64,000 nucleotides of DNA from Pseudomonadota bacterium (GTDB taxonomy: Bacteria > Myxococcota_A > Polyangia > Polyangiales > Polyangiaceae). This document shows, piece by piece, positions 9,404 through 18,446 of the stretch. Below the pieces are notes generated by a model. It saw only the letters and a list, made by a program, of their open reading frames with translations. It had not been told where the DNA came from and made no database searches. The first letter of the stretch is position 1; every line of letters starts with the position of its first letter. Location: contig JAEYWK010000044.1 of the NCBI GenBank assembly GCA_023431345.1, forward strand, positions 73,952 to 137,951. Reading direction: 5' to 3'. The translations under genes and the position numbers were made by a program.

Positions 9404-10540
9404 ATGAACGCACCCGCCGCCTCTGATTTCGACGCCAAGCTGCTCGGCGCCAGCGCCGCCGACGCGCTCGCCAGCCTCGCCCAAGTGGGCGACCGAGCGT
9501 CCAAGCTGGTCGAGGCTTGGGTGAAATCCGGCAACGCCGCCGCGGTAGCGGTCGTCGCCGACCGCGGCGAAGGCGCCGCCCGTAAGGCCGCGCGCCGCGG
9601 CGTGAACGTGCTCAAGTCGCGCGGCGTCTCCCTGCCGGAGGCCGGGCGCACCAGCCAACTGAGCGGTGAGAAGCCCGCGGAGCAGACGGAAGCGTTCCTG
9701 CTCGCGCCCGACAGCCAAGGCAACGTGCTGATCGCCATCACCACGCGCAGCCTCACGTCGCGCGGCAAGGTCGCCTTCGTGTACTTGAACGACGACCTCG
9801 GCGTGCACCGCGTGGACGTCGGCGAGCTCAGCCAATCTCAGCTCAAAGACGCGCTGGCGAAGGCCCTGCCCGGCGCGCGCTACAAGGCCGTGTCGGTGCC
9901 CGTAGAGTGGGCTCGACGCCGAATCGCGGACGCGCGCGCGCGTCACGCACAAAACCAGGTGCCGGAGCCGCTCGGCTTCGCGCGCGCGGAGCCGCTGCTC
10001 AGCCCCGTGCCGGCGGAGGCGGTCGCGCATCCGTTCGACGCCGAGGGCCTGGAGCTGTCTCTGGAAGACGCCGCCGAAATGGTGAAGGCGTCCGCCGCGC
10101 TACACAACCTGCCCGAGCTGCAAGGCTGGTTCCCCGACAAGGCCGCCGTCGACGAGCTGTTCGTGCACGTGGGCAAGGCCTTGGCCGAGGGCGGCCACGA
10201 CTCGGCGCAAGAGCCTCCTCCGGAGGCGCTGCGAGTGGCCATCACCGAGCAGATCGCCGCCGCCACCGATCGCTACTTCACGCCCGAGCGCCGCGCGCGC
10301 CTGGTCGTGGCGCTGAAAGATGCCGCGCTCAGCGCGCTCTCGCGTGAGGGCGAAGAAAAGGCGCTCGAGCTCGCCGCGCTGGCCAAGGTGGCGGCCGAGG
10401 CGGGCTTGATCACCAACCCGCCCCGGGAAATCCCGTTCTTGCGCGGCTATTTCGAGAAGGCAGTCAGCGTGCTGGCCATGCAGAACCAGGGCCGCCTTCG
10501 CATCCCGGTGCCGCCCCGCCCGGAAGCGCCAGTGGCCTGA
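9404..10540 (+). CDS. Conserved-looking hypothetical protein
   Basis: 378 residues, no signal peptide or membrane segment. The sequence is Ala/Glu/Arg-rich and mostly helical. An N-terminal domain of about 170 residues ends near SVPVEWARRRIADARAR, and a C-terminal helical region ends in a Pro-rich tail (RIPVPPRPEAP). I do not recognise the family. A 99-bp gap separates it from recR. Its stop is only 2 bp from the convergent stop of the aminotransferase gene. It is probably a cytoplasmic protein confined to myxobacteria, but that is a guess. Confidence 0.7.
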   Translation: MNAPAASDFDAKLLGASAADALASLAQVGDRASKLVEAWVKSGNAAAVAVVADRGEGAARKAARRGVNVLKSRGVSLPEAGRTSQLSGEKPAEQTEAFLLAPDSQGNVLIAITTRSLTSRGKVAFVYLNDDLGVHRVDVGELSQSQLKDALAKALPGARYKAVSVPVEWARRRIADARARHAQNQVPEPLGFARAEPLLSPVPAEAVAHPFDAEGLELSLEDAAEMVKASAALHNLPELQGWFPDKAAVDELFVHVGKALAEGGHDSAQEPPPEALRVAITEQIAAATDRYFTPERRARLVVALKDAALSALSREGEEKALELAALAKVAAEAGLITNPPREIPFLRGYFEKAVSVLAMQNQGRLRIPVPPRPEAPVA

Positions 10541-10542
10541 CC

Positions 10543-11415
10543 TCAGCTCACGGAGCGAGCGCACCGGTCTCGAAACGCGGCCAGCAAGCGCTGCGTCGTC
10601 GGACCCGGCGCGCCGGAGCCGATCACGGCGTCGTCGACGCGCACGACCGGCATCAGCTCGCGGATGCTCGACGAGACGAACACCTCGCGCGCCCGCTTCA
10701 ACGCCTCGAGCGGTAGGCTGCTGAAAGCGACCGTGATGCCGAGCGCGCCCGCTACCTCGAGCACTGTCTCGCGCGTGATCCCGGGCAAGATGCCGTCGCT
10801 CTCGGGGGGAGTGACGAGCGCGCCGCCGTCGAGCACCGCGAACACGTTCGAGGTCGCGCCTTCGGCGACCTGCCCGCGATCATCGACTATCAACGCTTCG
10901 CCCGCGCCTGCGCGCTTGGCCTCGCGGCTCGCCAGCACCGCCATCAGGTAATTTCCGACCTTCGCCCCCTGCGCCGAGGTGCGCTCCGTGGCTCGCTCAC
11001 CGCGATAGCTGATGGTCGAAATGCCGCGCTCGTACTGCTCGGGCGCGGGGCTCGCGAGCGGCATCACCATCACGACGCGCAGCGCGTGCCGCGCCAGCCC
11101 CGGATCCAAGCCGAGCGACTCGCCCACCCCGCGCGTGATCGTCAGCCGCACGTACGACTCGGCGTTGCCCGCCCCGACGATCGCCGACTGCACCTCGCGC
11201 CCGAGCTGCTGGACGCTCACCGGCAGCTCGATGTGCACGCGCGACGCGCTCGCGGCGAGCCGCGCGAGGTGGCGCTCGAGCGCGAAGGCTCGCCCGCCGT
11301 AGGTGCGGAGGGTTTCGAACACCGAATCGCCATAGAGAAAGCCACGATCGAAGACGCTGACCGTGGCGACCTCGGGCGCCATCGGCCGACCGTCGATCAT
11401 GACGAGGGACGTCAC
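10543..11415 (-). CDS. Class IV PLP-dependent aminotransferase (BCAT / aminodeoxychorismate lyase type)
   Basis: A GTG start at 11415 overlaps the upstream stop as GTGA and gives 290 residues; ATG at 11400 is an alternative. Fold-type IV motifs: FDRGFLYGDSVFETLR near residue 25, the PLP lysine in SAQGAKVGNYL, and the cofactor loop EGATSNVFAV followed by GILPGITRETVLE. The family includes branched-chain aminotransferase, D-amino-acid transaminase and 4-amino-4-deoxychorismate lyase; the sequence alone does not decide between them. The open frame continues upstream into the glycosidase gene in another reading frame, but that extension is Arg-rich shadow and not part of the protein. Confidence 0.9.
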   Translation of the reverse strand: MTSLVMIDGRPMAPEVATVSVFDRGFLYGDSVFETLRTYGGRAFALERHLARLAASASRVHIELPVSVQQLGREVQSAIVGAGNAESYVRLTITRGVGESLGLDPGLARHALRVVMVMPLASPAPEQYERGISTISYRGERATERTSAQGAKVGNYLMAVLASREAKRAGAGEALIVDDRGQVAEGATSNVFAVLDGGALVTPPESDGILPGITRETVLEVAGALGITVAFSSLPLEALKRAREVFVSSSIRELMPVVRVDDAVIGSGAPGPTTQRLLAAFRDRCARSVS

Positions 11416-12962
11416 GCGCCCGGCCCTACGCTGAGCTGCTCGCTGCCGCCGGGCCAGGTGAGCTCCACCGTCAACGGGCGATTGGCGGTGATGGCGACGC
11501 GCGGGCGCTCGCTCGCGTCGGCGCGCGCCTCGACCGCTAGATCCACGACGCCGTCGGCCCCGAACGGGTAGCGCTCGACGCCGTGCGCCTCCGTGCGGCC
11601 GACCTTCCAAGTCAAGCGGTTCTCGCGTGAGTCGTAGCGCAGGCCGAACAGGTACTCGAAGAGCACCGCGATGGGTGTGATGCCGGTCCAGCCCACGAAA
11701 TTGCTGCGACCGCGCCCCTCGCTCGGCTTGTCGGGCGCGTGATGCTCCCAGACCGCGCCCGTGGTCTCGAACGACTCGATCACGTTGAAATAGTGATTTT
11801 CCGCGATTTGCTGGGCCAAATCTTCGAAGCCGCGCTCGCTCAAGCCGCGTAGCACCATGTAATTGGTGGGGGCCCACACGCCGCCCAGCCACAGCGCGCC
11901 GTCGCCGTCGTAGCCGGGCGTGTCCGCCGAAAGGCTCGGAATGCGATGCAGCCGCTTGAACTCGCTCTCTTGCTCGAGGTGCGCCACGAAGCGCGGCAAG
12001 CGCGCGGCGGGGACGACGTCCGCGAGCAGAGCCCAGTATGCGCCGATCGTCTTGACCTCGGTGAGCCGGGACTGATCGCGGCGCAGGTCGTGAAAGAAGC
12101 CGGTGGTGTCGTCCCACAGCTCCTGGTTGATCCACGTAATGAGCTGCGCGTTCTCTTCGGCGAAGTCTTGCACTTCGTCGCGCCGCCCCAAGATCTCCGC
12201 GAAGGCGAGCACGACGCGGTTCGCCAGCACCGCCTGCACGGTGGCGTCGACCCACGTGCGGTGGGCGTGATCGATCTGCGCCTGCGCGCCGGCAGGGATG
12301 CGCGGCTGATTGTCCATGCCACTCGACAGAGCCGTGCCCCAATAGCTGCCGTTCGGCCAAGTGCGGTATTTGCGGTTCCAGTGCCCGTAGGCGACGAGCG
12401 CGGGGAAAACGTGGCTCACCCGCTCGCGGTCCCCGAACTGCAGGTAGTACTCGTATTCGCTCAGGCCGAGCACGTTGGGGCCGCTGCCGGCCGGATCGAA
12501 GCGGCTGTAGCACTCCGTGCCGTTACCCTCGCGAAACTGGCGGCAGATGCCGCCGTCGGGGTGTTGTTTGCCGTAGAAGTTGTCGAGCGTGTGTTGAAAC
12601 TTGAACGCGCGATCACCGTAGCGACCGAACAAGCTGATGAACACCGAGTCCCACATGTACAAGCAGTCGTTGAACATGGTGGAGGCGAAATCCGACAAGA
12701 AGCCGTTCTCGGCGGTCGCGCGGCGAAAGTTCTGAAAGGCGATCTCCCAGCATCGCCAGTAGCAAGCGATGGCCGCGTCGTGCCCCGCCCAACGCGGCAC
12801 CGGCAACGTGTGGGCCCGCGCGTCTTCGAACGTCGGCAGCGGCTGCTCCGCCCGACGCACGCGTCGTCGGAACGGGTTCTCGCTCGCAAACGGATTGTCG
12901 ACGTACGTCGCGACGTAGCTCGTGTCGAACGGTCGATTGCGGAGGTTGAGCGGGTTACGCAT
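11412..12962 (-). CDS. Trehalase-like / MGH1-like glycoside hydrolase
   Basis: I chose ATG 12962 (MRNPLNLRNRPF), giving 516 residues; an ATG 37 codons upstream precedes a stretch without family character. The body has six-hairpin (alpha/alpha)6 glycosidase features: MWDSVFISLFGRYGDR, FYGKQHPDGGICRQF, GSYWGTALSSGMDNQPR and DGALWLGGVWAPTNYM, followed by AVWEHHAPDKPS and FVGWTGITPIAV. These fit the mannosylglycerate-hydrolase-like/GH63-trehalase superfamily. The acids would be the Asp in MDNQPR and the Glu in VWEHHAP. No signal peptide, so probably cytoplasmic. It is translationally coupled to the class IV aminotransferase. Confidence 0.86.
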   Translation of the reverse strand: MRNPLNLRNRPFDTSYVATYVDNPFASENPFRRRVRRAEQPLPTFEDARAHTLPVPRWAGHDAAIACYWRCWEIAFQNFRRATAENGFLSDFASTMFNDCLYMWDSVFISLFGRYGDRAFKFQHTLDNFYGKQHPDGGICRQFREGNGTECYSRFDPAGSGPNVLGLSEYEYYLQFGDRERVSHVFPALVAYGHWNRKYRTWPNGSYWGTALSSGMDNQPRIPAGAQAQIDHAHRTWVDATVQAVLANRVVLAFAEILGRRDEVQDFAEENAQLITWINQELWDDTTGFFHDLRRDQSRLTEVKTIGAYWALLADVVPAARLPRFVAHLEQESEFKRLHRIPSLSADTPGYDGDGALWLGGVWAPTNYMVLRGLSERGFEDLAQQIAENHYFNVIESFETTGAVWEHHAPDKPSEGRGRSNFVGWTGITPIAVLFEYLFGLRYDSRENRLTWKVGRTEAHGVERYPFGADGVVDLAVEARADASERPRVAITANRPLTVELTWPGGSEQLSVGPGA

Positions 12963-13251
12963 CGCTCTGAATTCGTCCGAATATCGAGGTGTTGGGCGAC
13001 CGGCCCATCGGCGGGGAAAGCGAGCCCGGCTTTCGAATACCACATCCGCGAACTGACGGATGCCCTCGGCCAACCGGCCATGCCCGCCGGATCATTTCTT
13101 GAGGCTCCTCTCGATAATCCCTTGTCGCTCTGACACCCGAGACCTAGGTGAGGGCGCCGCCTCGGTATTTCAGCCAGTTTCACGTCAGCGGGGAGCGCTG
13201 CTCGCCGCGGCGACGCCTCTCTGGAGCTGTGGTAGCTGGACCCCCGCGCAG

Positions 13252-14496
13252 ATGTCCGATCAGCTTTCGTCCGACCTCGCCTCCCTCAAGATCGACCGGA
13301 GCTCCCCGCGCCCCAAGGGCAAAAGCCCATGGGGAACGGTGGTGACGGTCGCCATCCTGCTCGGCGCCTTGGGCGCCGGCTACAAGTATGGCCTCCCCCT
13401 CGTCGAGGGAGCGTTGTTCAAGACCGAGGTCGACGTCACCGAGGTGATCACGATGTCGCCAGCTCAGGCGTCGGTAGAGCTCACCTCCACCGGCTATGTG
13501 GTGGCTCAATCGGTGTCGGCGGTGGCCAGCAAGGTCATGGGCAAGGTCAAGGTGCAGCGCGTCCGCGAGGGCGCCAAAGTGAAGGCGGGCGACGTGCTGC
13601 TCGAGATCGACCCGAGCGATCAGCAAGCCAGCATCGCGTCGGCCCAGAGCCAAGCGGCAGCGGCGCGCGCGCGCATCCTGACCGCGCGCGCCAACTTGGC
13701 GGAGGTCGAGCAACAGGCCCAGCGCGCGAGCTCTCTGGCAGCCCAAGGCATCGGCCCGAAAGGCGCGGCGGACGATCTGCTGGCGCGCGCCAACTCGCTC
13801 AAGGAGCAGGTGAAAGCCGCCGAGGCGGAGGCGAAGGCGGCCGATGCCCTGACGGCCGCGCTGCGCGTCAACCTCGAGGCCTACACGGTGGTAGCGCCGA
13901 TCTCCGGCACCGTGGTCAACAAGCCGCCCGAGGTGGGTGAGTTCATCGGCCCCCAGCCGGCAGGCGTCGCGATCGACATGGGCGGGGTGCAAATCGCGGA
14001 TTTTTCGACGCTGATGGTCGAGACCGACGTGCCCGAGCAGCGGCTGTCGCAAGTGAAGATGGGCAGCCCCTGTGAGATCGTGCTCGATGCGTACCCGTCC
14101 AAGCGCTACCGGGGCAAGGCCACGGAGGTGACGCCGAAGGTGAACCGCACCAAGGCGACGGTGACGGTCAAGGTCGCTTTCGTCGACGAGAACGAGGGCG
14201 TCTTGCCCGACATGGCAGCGCGCGTGAGCTTCCTGACCGGTGAGCTCGACAAAGAGGCGATGAAGGCGCCTCCGAAAACCATCATCCCGGGCAGCGCGCT
14301 GGCGGAGGTCGGCGGCTCGAAGGTGGTCTATCGCCTGGAGAGCGGCGTCGTGCGCGTGACCCCCGTCACGCTCGGCCCCGCTTTCGGCACCGGCTTCGAG
14401 GTGCAGAGCGGCGTCACGAGCGGCGCCAAGATCGTGAACAACCCGCCGCCGGGGTTAGCGGACGGGCAGAAGATCAAGGAAAGGAACGCGGGATGA
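13252..14496 (+). CDS. HlyD/MacA-family periplasmic adaptor subunit
   Basis: The ATG at 13252 (MSDQLSSDLASLK) gives 414 residues; in-frame sequence further upstream is not protein-like. One N-terminal membrane anchor (VVTVAILLGALGAGYKYG, about residues 29-46). Then come the first half of a barrel-sandwich domain (GKVKVQRVREGAKVKAGD), a coiled-coil hairpin (roughly 120-200), the second lipoyl half (VVAPISGTVVNKPPEVGE) and beta-barrel domains. This is the membrane fusion protein that links an inner-membrane ABC exporter to an outer-membrane channel. The stop overlaps the ATPase start (ATGA), so these genes form one operon. Confidence 0.92.
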   Translation: MSDQLSSDLASLKIDRSSPRPKGKSPWGTVVTVAILLGALGAGYKYGLPLVEGALFKTEVDVTEVITMSPAQASVELTSTGYVVAQSVSAVASKVMGKVKVQRVREGAKVKAGDVLLEIDPSDQQASIASAQSQAAAARARILTARANLAEVEQQAQRASSLAAQGIGPKGAADDLLARANSLKEQVKAAEAEAKAADALTAALRVNLEAYTVVAPISGTVVNKPPEVGEFIGPQPAGVAIDMGGVQIADFSTLMVETDVPEQRLSQVKMGSPCEIVLDAYPSKRYRGKATEVTPKVNRTKATVTVKVAFVDENEGVLPDMAARVSFLTGELDKEAMKAPPKTIIPGSALAEVGGSKVVYRLESGVVRVTPVTLGPAFGTGFEVQSGVTSGAKIVNNPPPGLADGQKIKERNAG

Positions 14497-15191
14497 GCGA
14501 GAACAACGGGAGCGGCAAGAGCGACATCATTTCCCTATCCAAAGTGGGAAAGTCGTTCTGGCGCGGCAAAGAGCGCCTCGACGTGCTGAAGGATCTCGAT
14601 CTCACCATGAAAGAGGGGTCTTTCGAGGCGCTGATGGGGCCATCGGGCTCCGGTAAGTCCACGCTGCTCAACCTGATCGCGGGGCTAGACGTGCCGACGT
14701 CGGGCTCGCTCAAGGTCGCCGGGCAAGAGCTCAGCAACATGTCCGAGGGCGACCGGGCTGGCTTCCGCGCCGCGAACATCGGCTTCGTCTTTCAGACGTA
14801 CAACTTGATGCCGGTGCTCACGGCCGTGGAGAACGTCGAGCTGCCGCTATTGCTCGCCAAGCTGCCCGCGAGCGAGCGCCGCAAGCGCGCGGAGACGGCG
14901 CTCAAAGTGGTCGGCCTCGAGGGCCGCATGGGCCACTACCCGCGCCAGCTGTCTGGCGGCCAGGAGCAGCGCGTCACCATCGCCCGCGCCATCGTGACTG
15001 ATCCGAAGATCATCGTCGCCGACGAGCCGACCGGCGATCTGGATCGCGACAGCGCCAACGACATCTTGAACCTGCTCGGTAAGCTCAACACCGAGTTCGG
15101 CAAGACGATCGTCATGGTGACCCACGATCCGGACGCGGCGGCGCGCGCCAGCATCTGCCACCACCTGAACAAGGGAGCCCTCGCGCTATGA
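14493..15191 (+). CDS. MacB/LolD-type ABC transporter ATP-binding protein
   Basis: 232 residues, a stand-alone nucleotide-binding domain. Walker A GPSGSGKST, Q-loop FVFQTYNLMPVL, signature LSGGQEQRVTIARAI, Walker B IIVADEPTGDLD and the switch His in MVTHDPDAAARA. LolD/MacB-type ATPases energise FtsX-fold permeases by mechanotransmission instead of classic substrate translocation. It is coupled by ATGA overlaps to both the adaptor upstream and the first permease downstream. Confidence 0.95.
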   Translation: MSENNGSGKSDIISLSKVGKSFWRGKERLDVLKDLDLTMKEGSFEALMGPSGSGKSTLLNLIAGLDVPTSGSLKVAGQELSNMSEGDRAGFRAANIGFVFQTYNLMPVLTAVENVELPLLLAKLPASERRKRAETALKVVGLEGRMGHYPRQLSGGQEQRVTIARAIVTDPKIIVADEPTGDLDRDSANDILNLLGKLNTEFGKTIVMVTHDPDAAARASICHHLNKGALAL

Positions 15192-16354
15192 CGCTCGCCG
15201 GCATTGCTGCGCGCAACATCAAGCGCAACAAGCTGCGAACGACGCTGACGGTCGCGGTGGTCGCGATCGCGACCCTGTTCTTCATCTTGCTTCGCACCGT
15301 GGTGTGGTCGTGGACGTCGGCCTCCGAGTTCTCCAAGAAGGACCGCATCGCCTCGCGCCACAAGGTCAGCTTCATCATGCAGCTGCCCAAGCGCTACGCC
15401 GACGAGATCGCGACCGTCCCGGGCGTCAAAGCCGTCGCCTGGGCTAACTGGTTCGGCGCGAAGGATCCCAAGAACGAGCAGGATTTCTTCGCCACCATCG
15501 CCACCGACCCCAAGTCGCTGCTCGACGTGTACAGCGAGATCCAGACCAGCGACGCCGAGAAGCAAGCTTGGTACGAAGATCGCCAGGGCGCGCTCGTGGG
15601 CGACGCGCTGGCCAAGAAGAAGGGCTGGAAGATCGGCGACAAGGTCACGCTCGCGGGCACCATCTACCCCGGCGACTGGAGCTTCAACGTTCGCGGAATC
15701 TACACGACGACGACCACCAACGTGGATCGCTCGACGCTGTGGTTTCACTACAACTACTTGAACGAATCACTGCCGCCGCGCCAGAAAGACATGGTCGGCT
15801 GGATCGTCGCCAACATCGCCGACGCCTCTCAGTCGGGTCGCATCTCGAAAGAGGTCGACGCCAAGTTCGAGAACCGAGACTTGCAGACGATCACGATGAG
15901 CGAGGCGGCCCTGAATCAGTCGTTCTTGGGCATGTTCTCGGCGGTCCTGAAGGCGATCGACATCGTCTCGATCGTCATCACCCTGATCATGGCGCTGATC
16001 GTCGGCAACACGATCGCGATGGGCGTGCGTGAGCGCACCAACGAATACGGGGTGCTGCGCGCGATCGGCTTCTTGCCGAGTCACATCGCGCGGTTCATCC
16101 TCGTAGAAGGAGTGGTGATCGGCCTGCTCGGCGGCTTGATCGGCGTGATCTTGGGCTACCCGGTGGTCAATAACGGGATGGGCCGGGTGATCGAGGAGAA
16201 CATGGGCAACATGTTCCCCCAGTTCAGGGTGCAGCCGACGGTCGCTGCTTTCGCTTTTGGTCTGGCCACGCTGCTCGGCCTGGTGGCGGCAATTCTGCCC
16301 GCCCGCAAGGCCTCACGCCTGCAAGTGGTCGAAGCTTTGCGCCGAGTCGGCTGA
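15188..16354 (+). CDS. FtsX/MacB-fold ABC transporter permease (first of two)
   Basis: 388 residues. One N-terminal membrane helix (TLTVAVVAIATLFFILLRTV) is followed by a periplasmic MacB-like domain of about 200 residues and three C-terminal helices, the standard FtsX topology with the GVRERTNEYGVLRAIGF coupling loop. A C-terminal PARKASRLQVVEALRRVG tail is typical. It overlaps the ATPase gene by 4 bp. Together with the next gene it forms two non-identical halves of the membrane domain. Confidence 0.92.
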   Translation: MTLAGIAARNIKRNKLRTTLTVAVVAIATLFFILLRTVVWSWTSASEFSKKDRIASRHKVSFIMQLPKRYADEIATVPGVKAVAWANWFGAKDPKNEQDFFATIATDPKSLLDVYSEIQTSDAEKQAWYEDRQGALVGDALAKKKGWKIGDKVTLAGTIYPGDWSFNVRGIYTTTTTNVDRSTLWFHYNYLNESLPPRQKDMVGWIVANIADASQSGRISKEVDAKFENRDLQTITMSEAALNQSFLGMFSAVLKAIDIVSIVITLIMALIVGNTIAMGVRERTNEYGVLRAIGFLPSHIARFILVEGVVIGLLGGLIGVILGYPVVNNGMGRVIEENMGNMFPQFRVQPTVAAFAFGLATLLGLVAAILPARKASRLQVVEALRRVG

Positions 16355-16367
16355 GGGAACACCAGGT

Positions 16368-17540
16368 ATGATTCCGATCTCCTACAACGTTCGAAGCCTG
16401 ATGGTCCGCAAGACCACGACGTTTGCCACCGCGGGCGGCATCGCGCTCGTGGTGTTCGTGCTGGCGGCCGCGTTCATGCTCTCGGCCGGCGTCAGCAAGA
16501 CGCTGGTCGCGGGCGGCCGCCCCGAGAACGCCATCGTGACCCGCAAGGGCAGCGACCAAGAAATGGCGAGCAGCATCGAGAGCAAATCGGTCAGCCTGAT
16601 TCTGGCCACGCCCGGCGTGAAGAAGGACGAGACGGGCGCGCCGCTCGGCGGCGGCGAGGTCGTGGTCGTCATCGCGCAAGATCGCTTGGGCGGTGAGCCC
16701 GGGCAGGTCACCAACATCTTGGTGCGCGGGGTGAACGACAACGTGCTCAAGGTCAGACCCGATGTCCGCATCATCGAGGGTCGGCCCGCCAAGCCCGGCA
16801 CCGACGAGTGCGTCATCGGCAAGGGCCTGGTCGGCAAGTACAAGGGCATGAGCATCGGTGACCATTTCGATCTCAAGAAGAACCGACCGGTCACCGTAGT
16901 CGGCGTGTTCGAAGCCGGCGGCTCGTCGCTGGAGTCGGAGGTTTGGGTCAACCTCGAGACGGCGCGCTCCTCGTTCGGGCGCGAGGGTCTGGTCTCGTCG
17001 GTCACGGTGAAGCTCGACTCGCCGGCGAAGTTCGACGCCTTCAAGGCGACGGTCGAGACCGACAAGCAGCTGCTGCTGGAGGCGCGACGCGAGACGAAGT
17101 ATTATGAAGATCAGTCCCAAGGCACCGCGATGTTCATCGGCATCATGGGCGCGATCATCACCGTGTTCTGCGCAGCGGGAGCGACGCTCGGCGCCATGAA
17201 CACGATGTTCGCGGCGGTGGCCCAGCGGAAGCGCGAGGTCGGAACGCTGCGCGCCCTCGGGTTCTCCAAGTTCTCGATCTTGTTCTCGTTCGTGTTCGAG
17301 TCGACCGTGCTGGCGGTATCGGGAGGGCTCTTGGGCCTGCTGGCAGCGCTCGGGCTCACATTCACGCGCGTCTCGATGATGAACTTCCAGACCTGGCAAG
17401 AGATCTCGTTCTCGTTCGCGGCGACACCCGGGATCTTGATCGGCTCCTTGGTCGCCGGCACCACCATGGGCATCGTCGGAGGCTTCCTCCCCGCGCTCAA
17501 GGCTGCCGGCACCTCCCCCATCGAAGCCATGCGCGGCTAG
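16368..17540 (+). CDS. FtsX/MacB-fold ABC transporter permease (second of two)
   Basis: ATG at 16368, 13 bp after the previous stop, gives 390 residues. Topology matches the preceding permease: one N-terminal helix (GGIALVVFVLAAAFMLSAG), a periplasmic region, three C-terminal helices with QRKREVGTLRALGFSKFSI and a terminal PALKAAGTSPIEAMRG. The sequence is clearly different from its neighbour, so this looks like an obligate heterodimer and not a recent duplication. With the adaptor and ATPase it makes a MacAB-like exporter; an outer-membrane TolC partner is not in the window. Confidence 0.92.
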   Translation: MIPISYNVRSLMVRKTTTFATAGGIALVVFVLAAAFMLSAGVSKTLVAGGRPENAIVTRKGSDQEMASSIESKSVSLILATPGVKKDETGAPLGGGEVVVVIAQDRLGGEPGQVTNILVRGVNDNVLKVRPDVRIIEGRPAKPGTDECVIGKGLVGKYKGMSIGDHFDLKKNRPVTVVGVFEAGGSSLESEVWVNLETARSSFGREGLVSSVTVKLDSPAKFDAFKATVETDKQLLLEARRETKYYEDQSQGTAMFIGIMGAIITVFCAAGATLGAMNTMFAAVAQRKREVGTLRALGFSKFSILFSFVFESTVLAVSGGLLGLLAALGLTFTRVSMMNFQTWQEISFSFAATPGILIGSLVAGTTMGIVGGFLPALKAAGTSPIEAMRG

Positions 17541-17573
17541 CGGACGCCGAACGCCCGAGAGCGAGCTCGAGAA

Positions 17574-17627
17574 AACAGGGAGCCGGTGAGGGGGAACCGC
17601 CCATCCCCGCTTCCCCGCCTCCCTGTT
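17574..17627. terminator. Inverted repeat between convergent genes, probable bidirectional terminator
   Basis: AACAGGGA at 17574-17581 pairs with TCCCTGTT at 17620-17627, enclosing a G/C-rich interior that can extend pairing (GAGGGGGAA against TTCCCC). It sits in the 105-bp gap between the exporter operon and the convergent acyltransferase gene. The flanks give A-rich sequence on one side and TTG on the other, so a U-tract is weak. Confidence 0.5.
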
Positions 17628-17645
17628 GATCCTCCGCTCGAGCCG

Positions 17646-18446
17646 CTACGCGCGCATCCGCGCTAGCTCATCGGCCATGCGCTGTCGCACCAAGTCGCGG
17701 TAGGCGAACGTGTCGCCGCCGGCCTCCGCCGCGTAGATGGGCGGCAAGATGGTCACGTCGACCTGCAGCGGGACGATGCGGGCGGTGTGCTTGGCGATCA
17801 CTTCCTGAGTGCCATCGATGACGAGCGGCACGATCGGCACGCCCGCGCGCGCTGCCAGCCAGAACGCGCCGCGGTAAAACGGGATCAGCTGGCCGTCTGG
17901 AGAGCGCGTCCCCTCGGGGAAGACGCACAGCGCCTGGCCGCCACGCAGCATGCGCTCGCTCTTGCGCAGCATGCGCCGGATGCTGCCCAAGTGACCGCGC
18001 CGCAGCGCCACGTAGCCGTTGAGCCACATGTTCCAGCCCAAGAAGGGCGCGTAGAAGTTCTCGATTTTGCTGACCCACGCCAGGTCGAGGTAGGTGCCAT
18101 AGACAGCCAAGATGTCGCACATCGACTGGTGATTGACGACGTACACGCAGCCCGTCACGCCCTTCAGGTGCTCACGCCCGCTGACGCGCACCCCAGCGAA
18201 GGGCGCCCACGTGAGGTAGTGCGCGCCCCAATAGGTCGTGTAGCGTCGTAGCCAGCGCCGCTTGGGATCCCACCACGCCGTGAGCAGGAACAGCACGAGC
18301 GCGGGCACGAACAGCGCGGCGCACGTCAGGATCAAGTAGGGCCAATACAGCGCGTTGTACACGGCCAGCCCTACCGGGCCGAGCCGCGACGCGCGCCGAG
18401 TCGTGCTCGCCACCGCTCTCGTTTCCGGCGCTCCGTTAGCGCGCAA
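17646..18446 (-). CDS. plsC: 1-acyl-sn-glycerol-3-phosphate acyltransferase (PlsC family)
   Basis: 266 residues. Two N-terminal hydrophobic stretches (LYWPLYLI-like region, then LTCAALFVPALVLFLLTAWW) anchor it in the inner membrane. The acyltransferase block I is VVNHQSMCD (H-x4-D) and block III is FPEGTRSPDGQ, followed by GVPIVPLVIDG. PlsC converts lysophosphatidate to phosphatidate. The start overlaps the end of the upstream cytochrome gene by 11 bp, so it is co-translated with two cytochromes. Other LPLAT family members (lysolipid or ornithine-lipid acyltransferases) cannot be excluded. Confidence 0.87.
   Translation of the reverse strand: MRANGAPETRAVASTTRRASRLGPVGLAVYNALYWPYLILTCAALFVPALVLFLLTAWWDPKRRWLRRYTTYWGAHYLTWAPFAGVRVSGREHLKGVTGCVYVVNHQSMCDILAVYGTYLDLAWVSKIENFYAPFLGWNMWLNGYVALRRGHLGSIRRMLRKSERMLRGGQALCVFPEGTRSPDGQLIPFYRGAFWLAARAGVPIVPLVIDGTQEVIAKHTARIVPLQVDVTILPPIYAAEAGGDTFAYRDLVRQRMADELARMRA

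Noticed and set aside
10543..12513. A 656-residue fusion of aminotransferase with an N-terminal extension
   Set aside because: The extension is an Arg-rich shadow of the glycosidase gene; the aminotransferase starts at the GTGA overlap at 11415.
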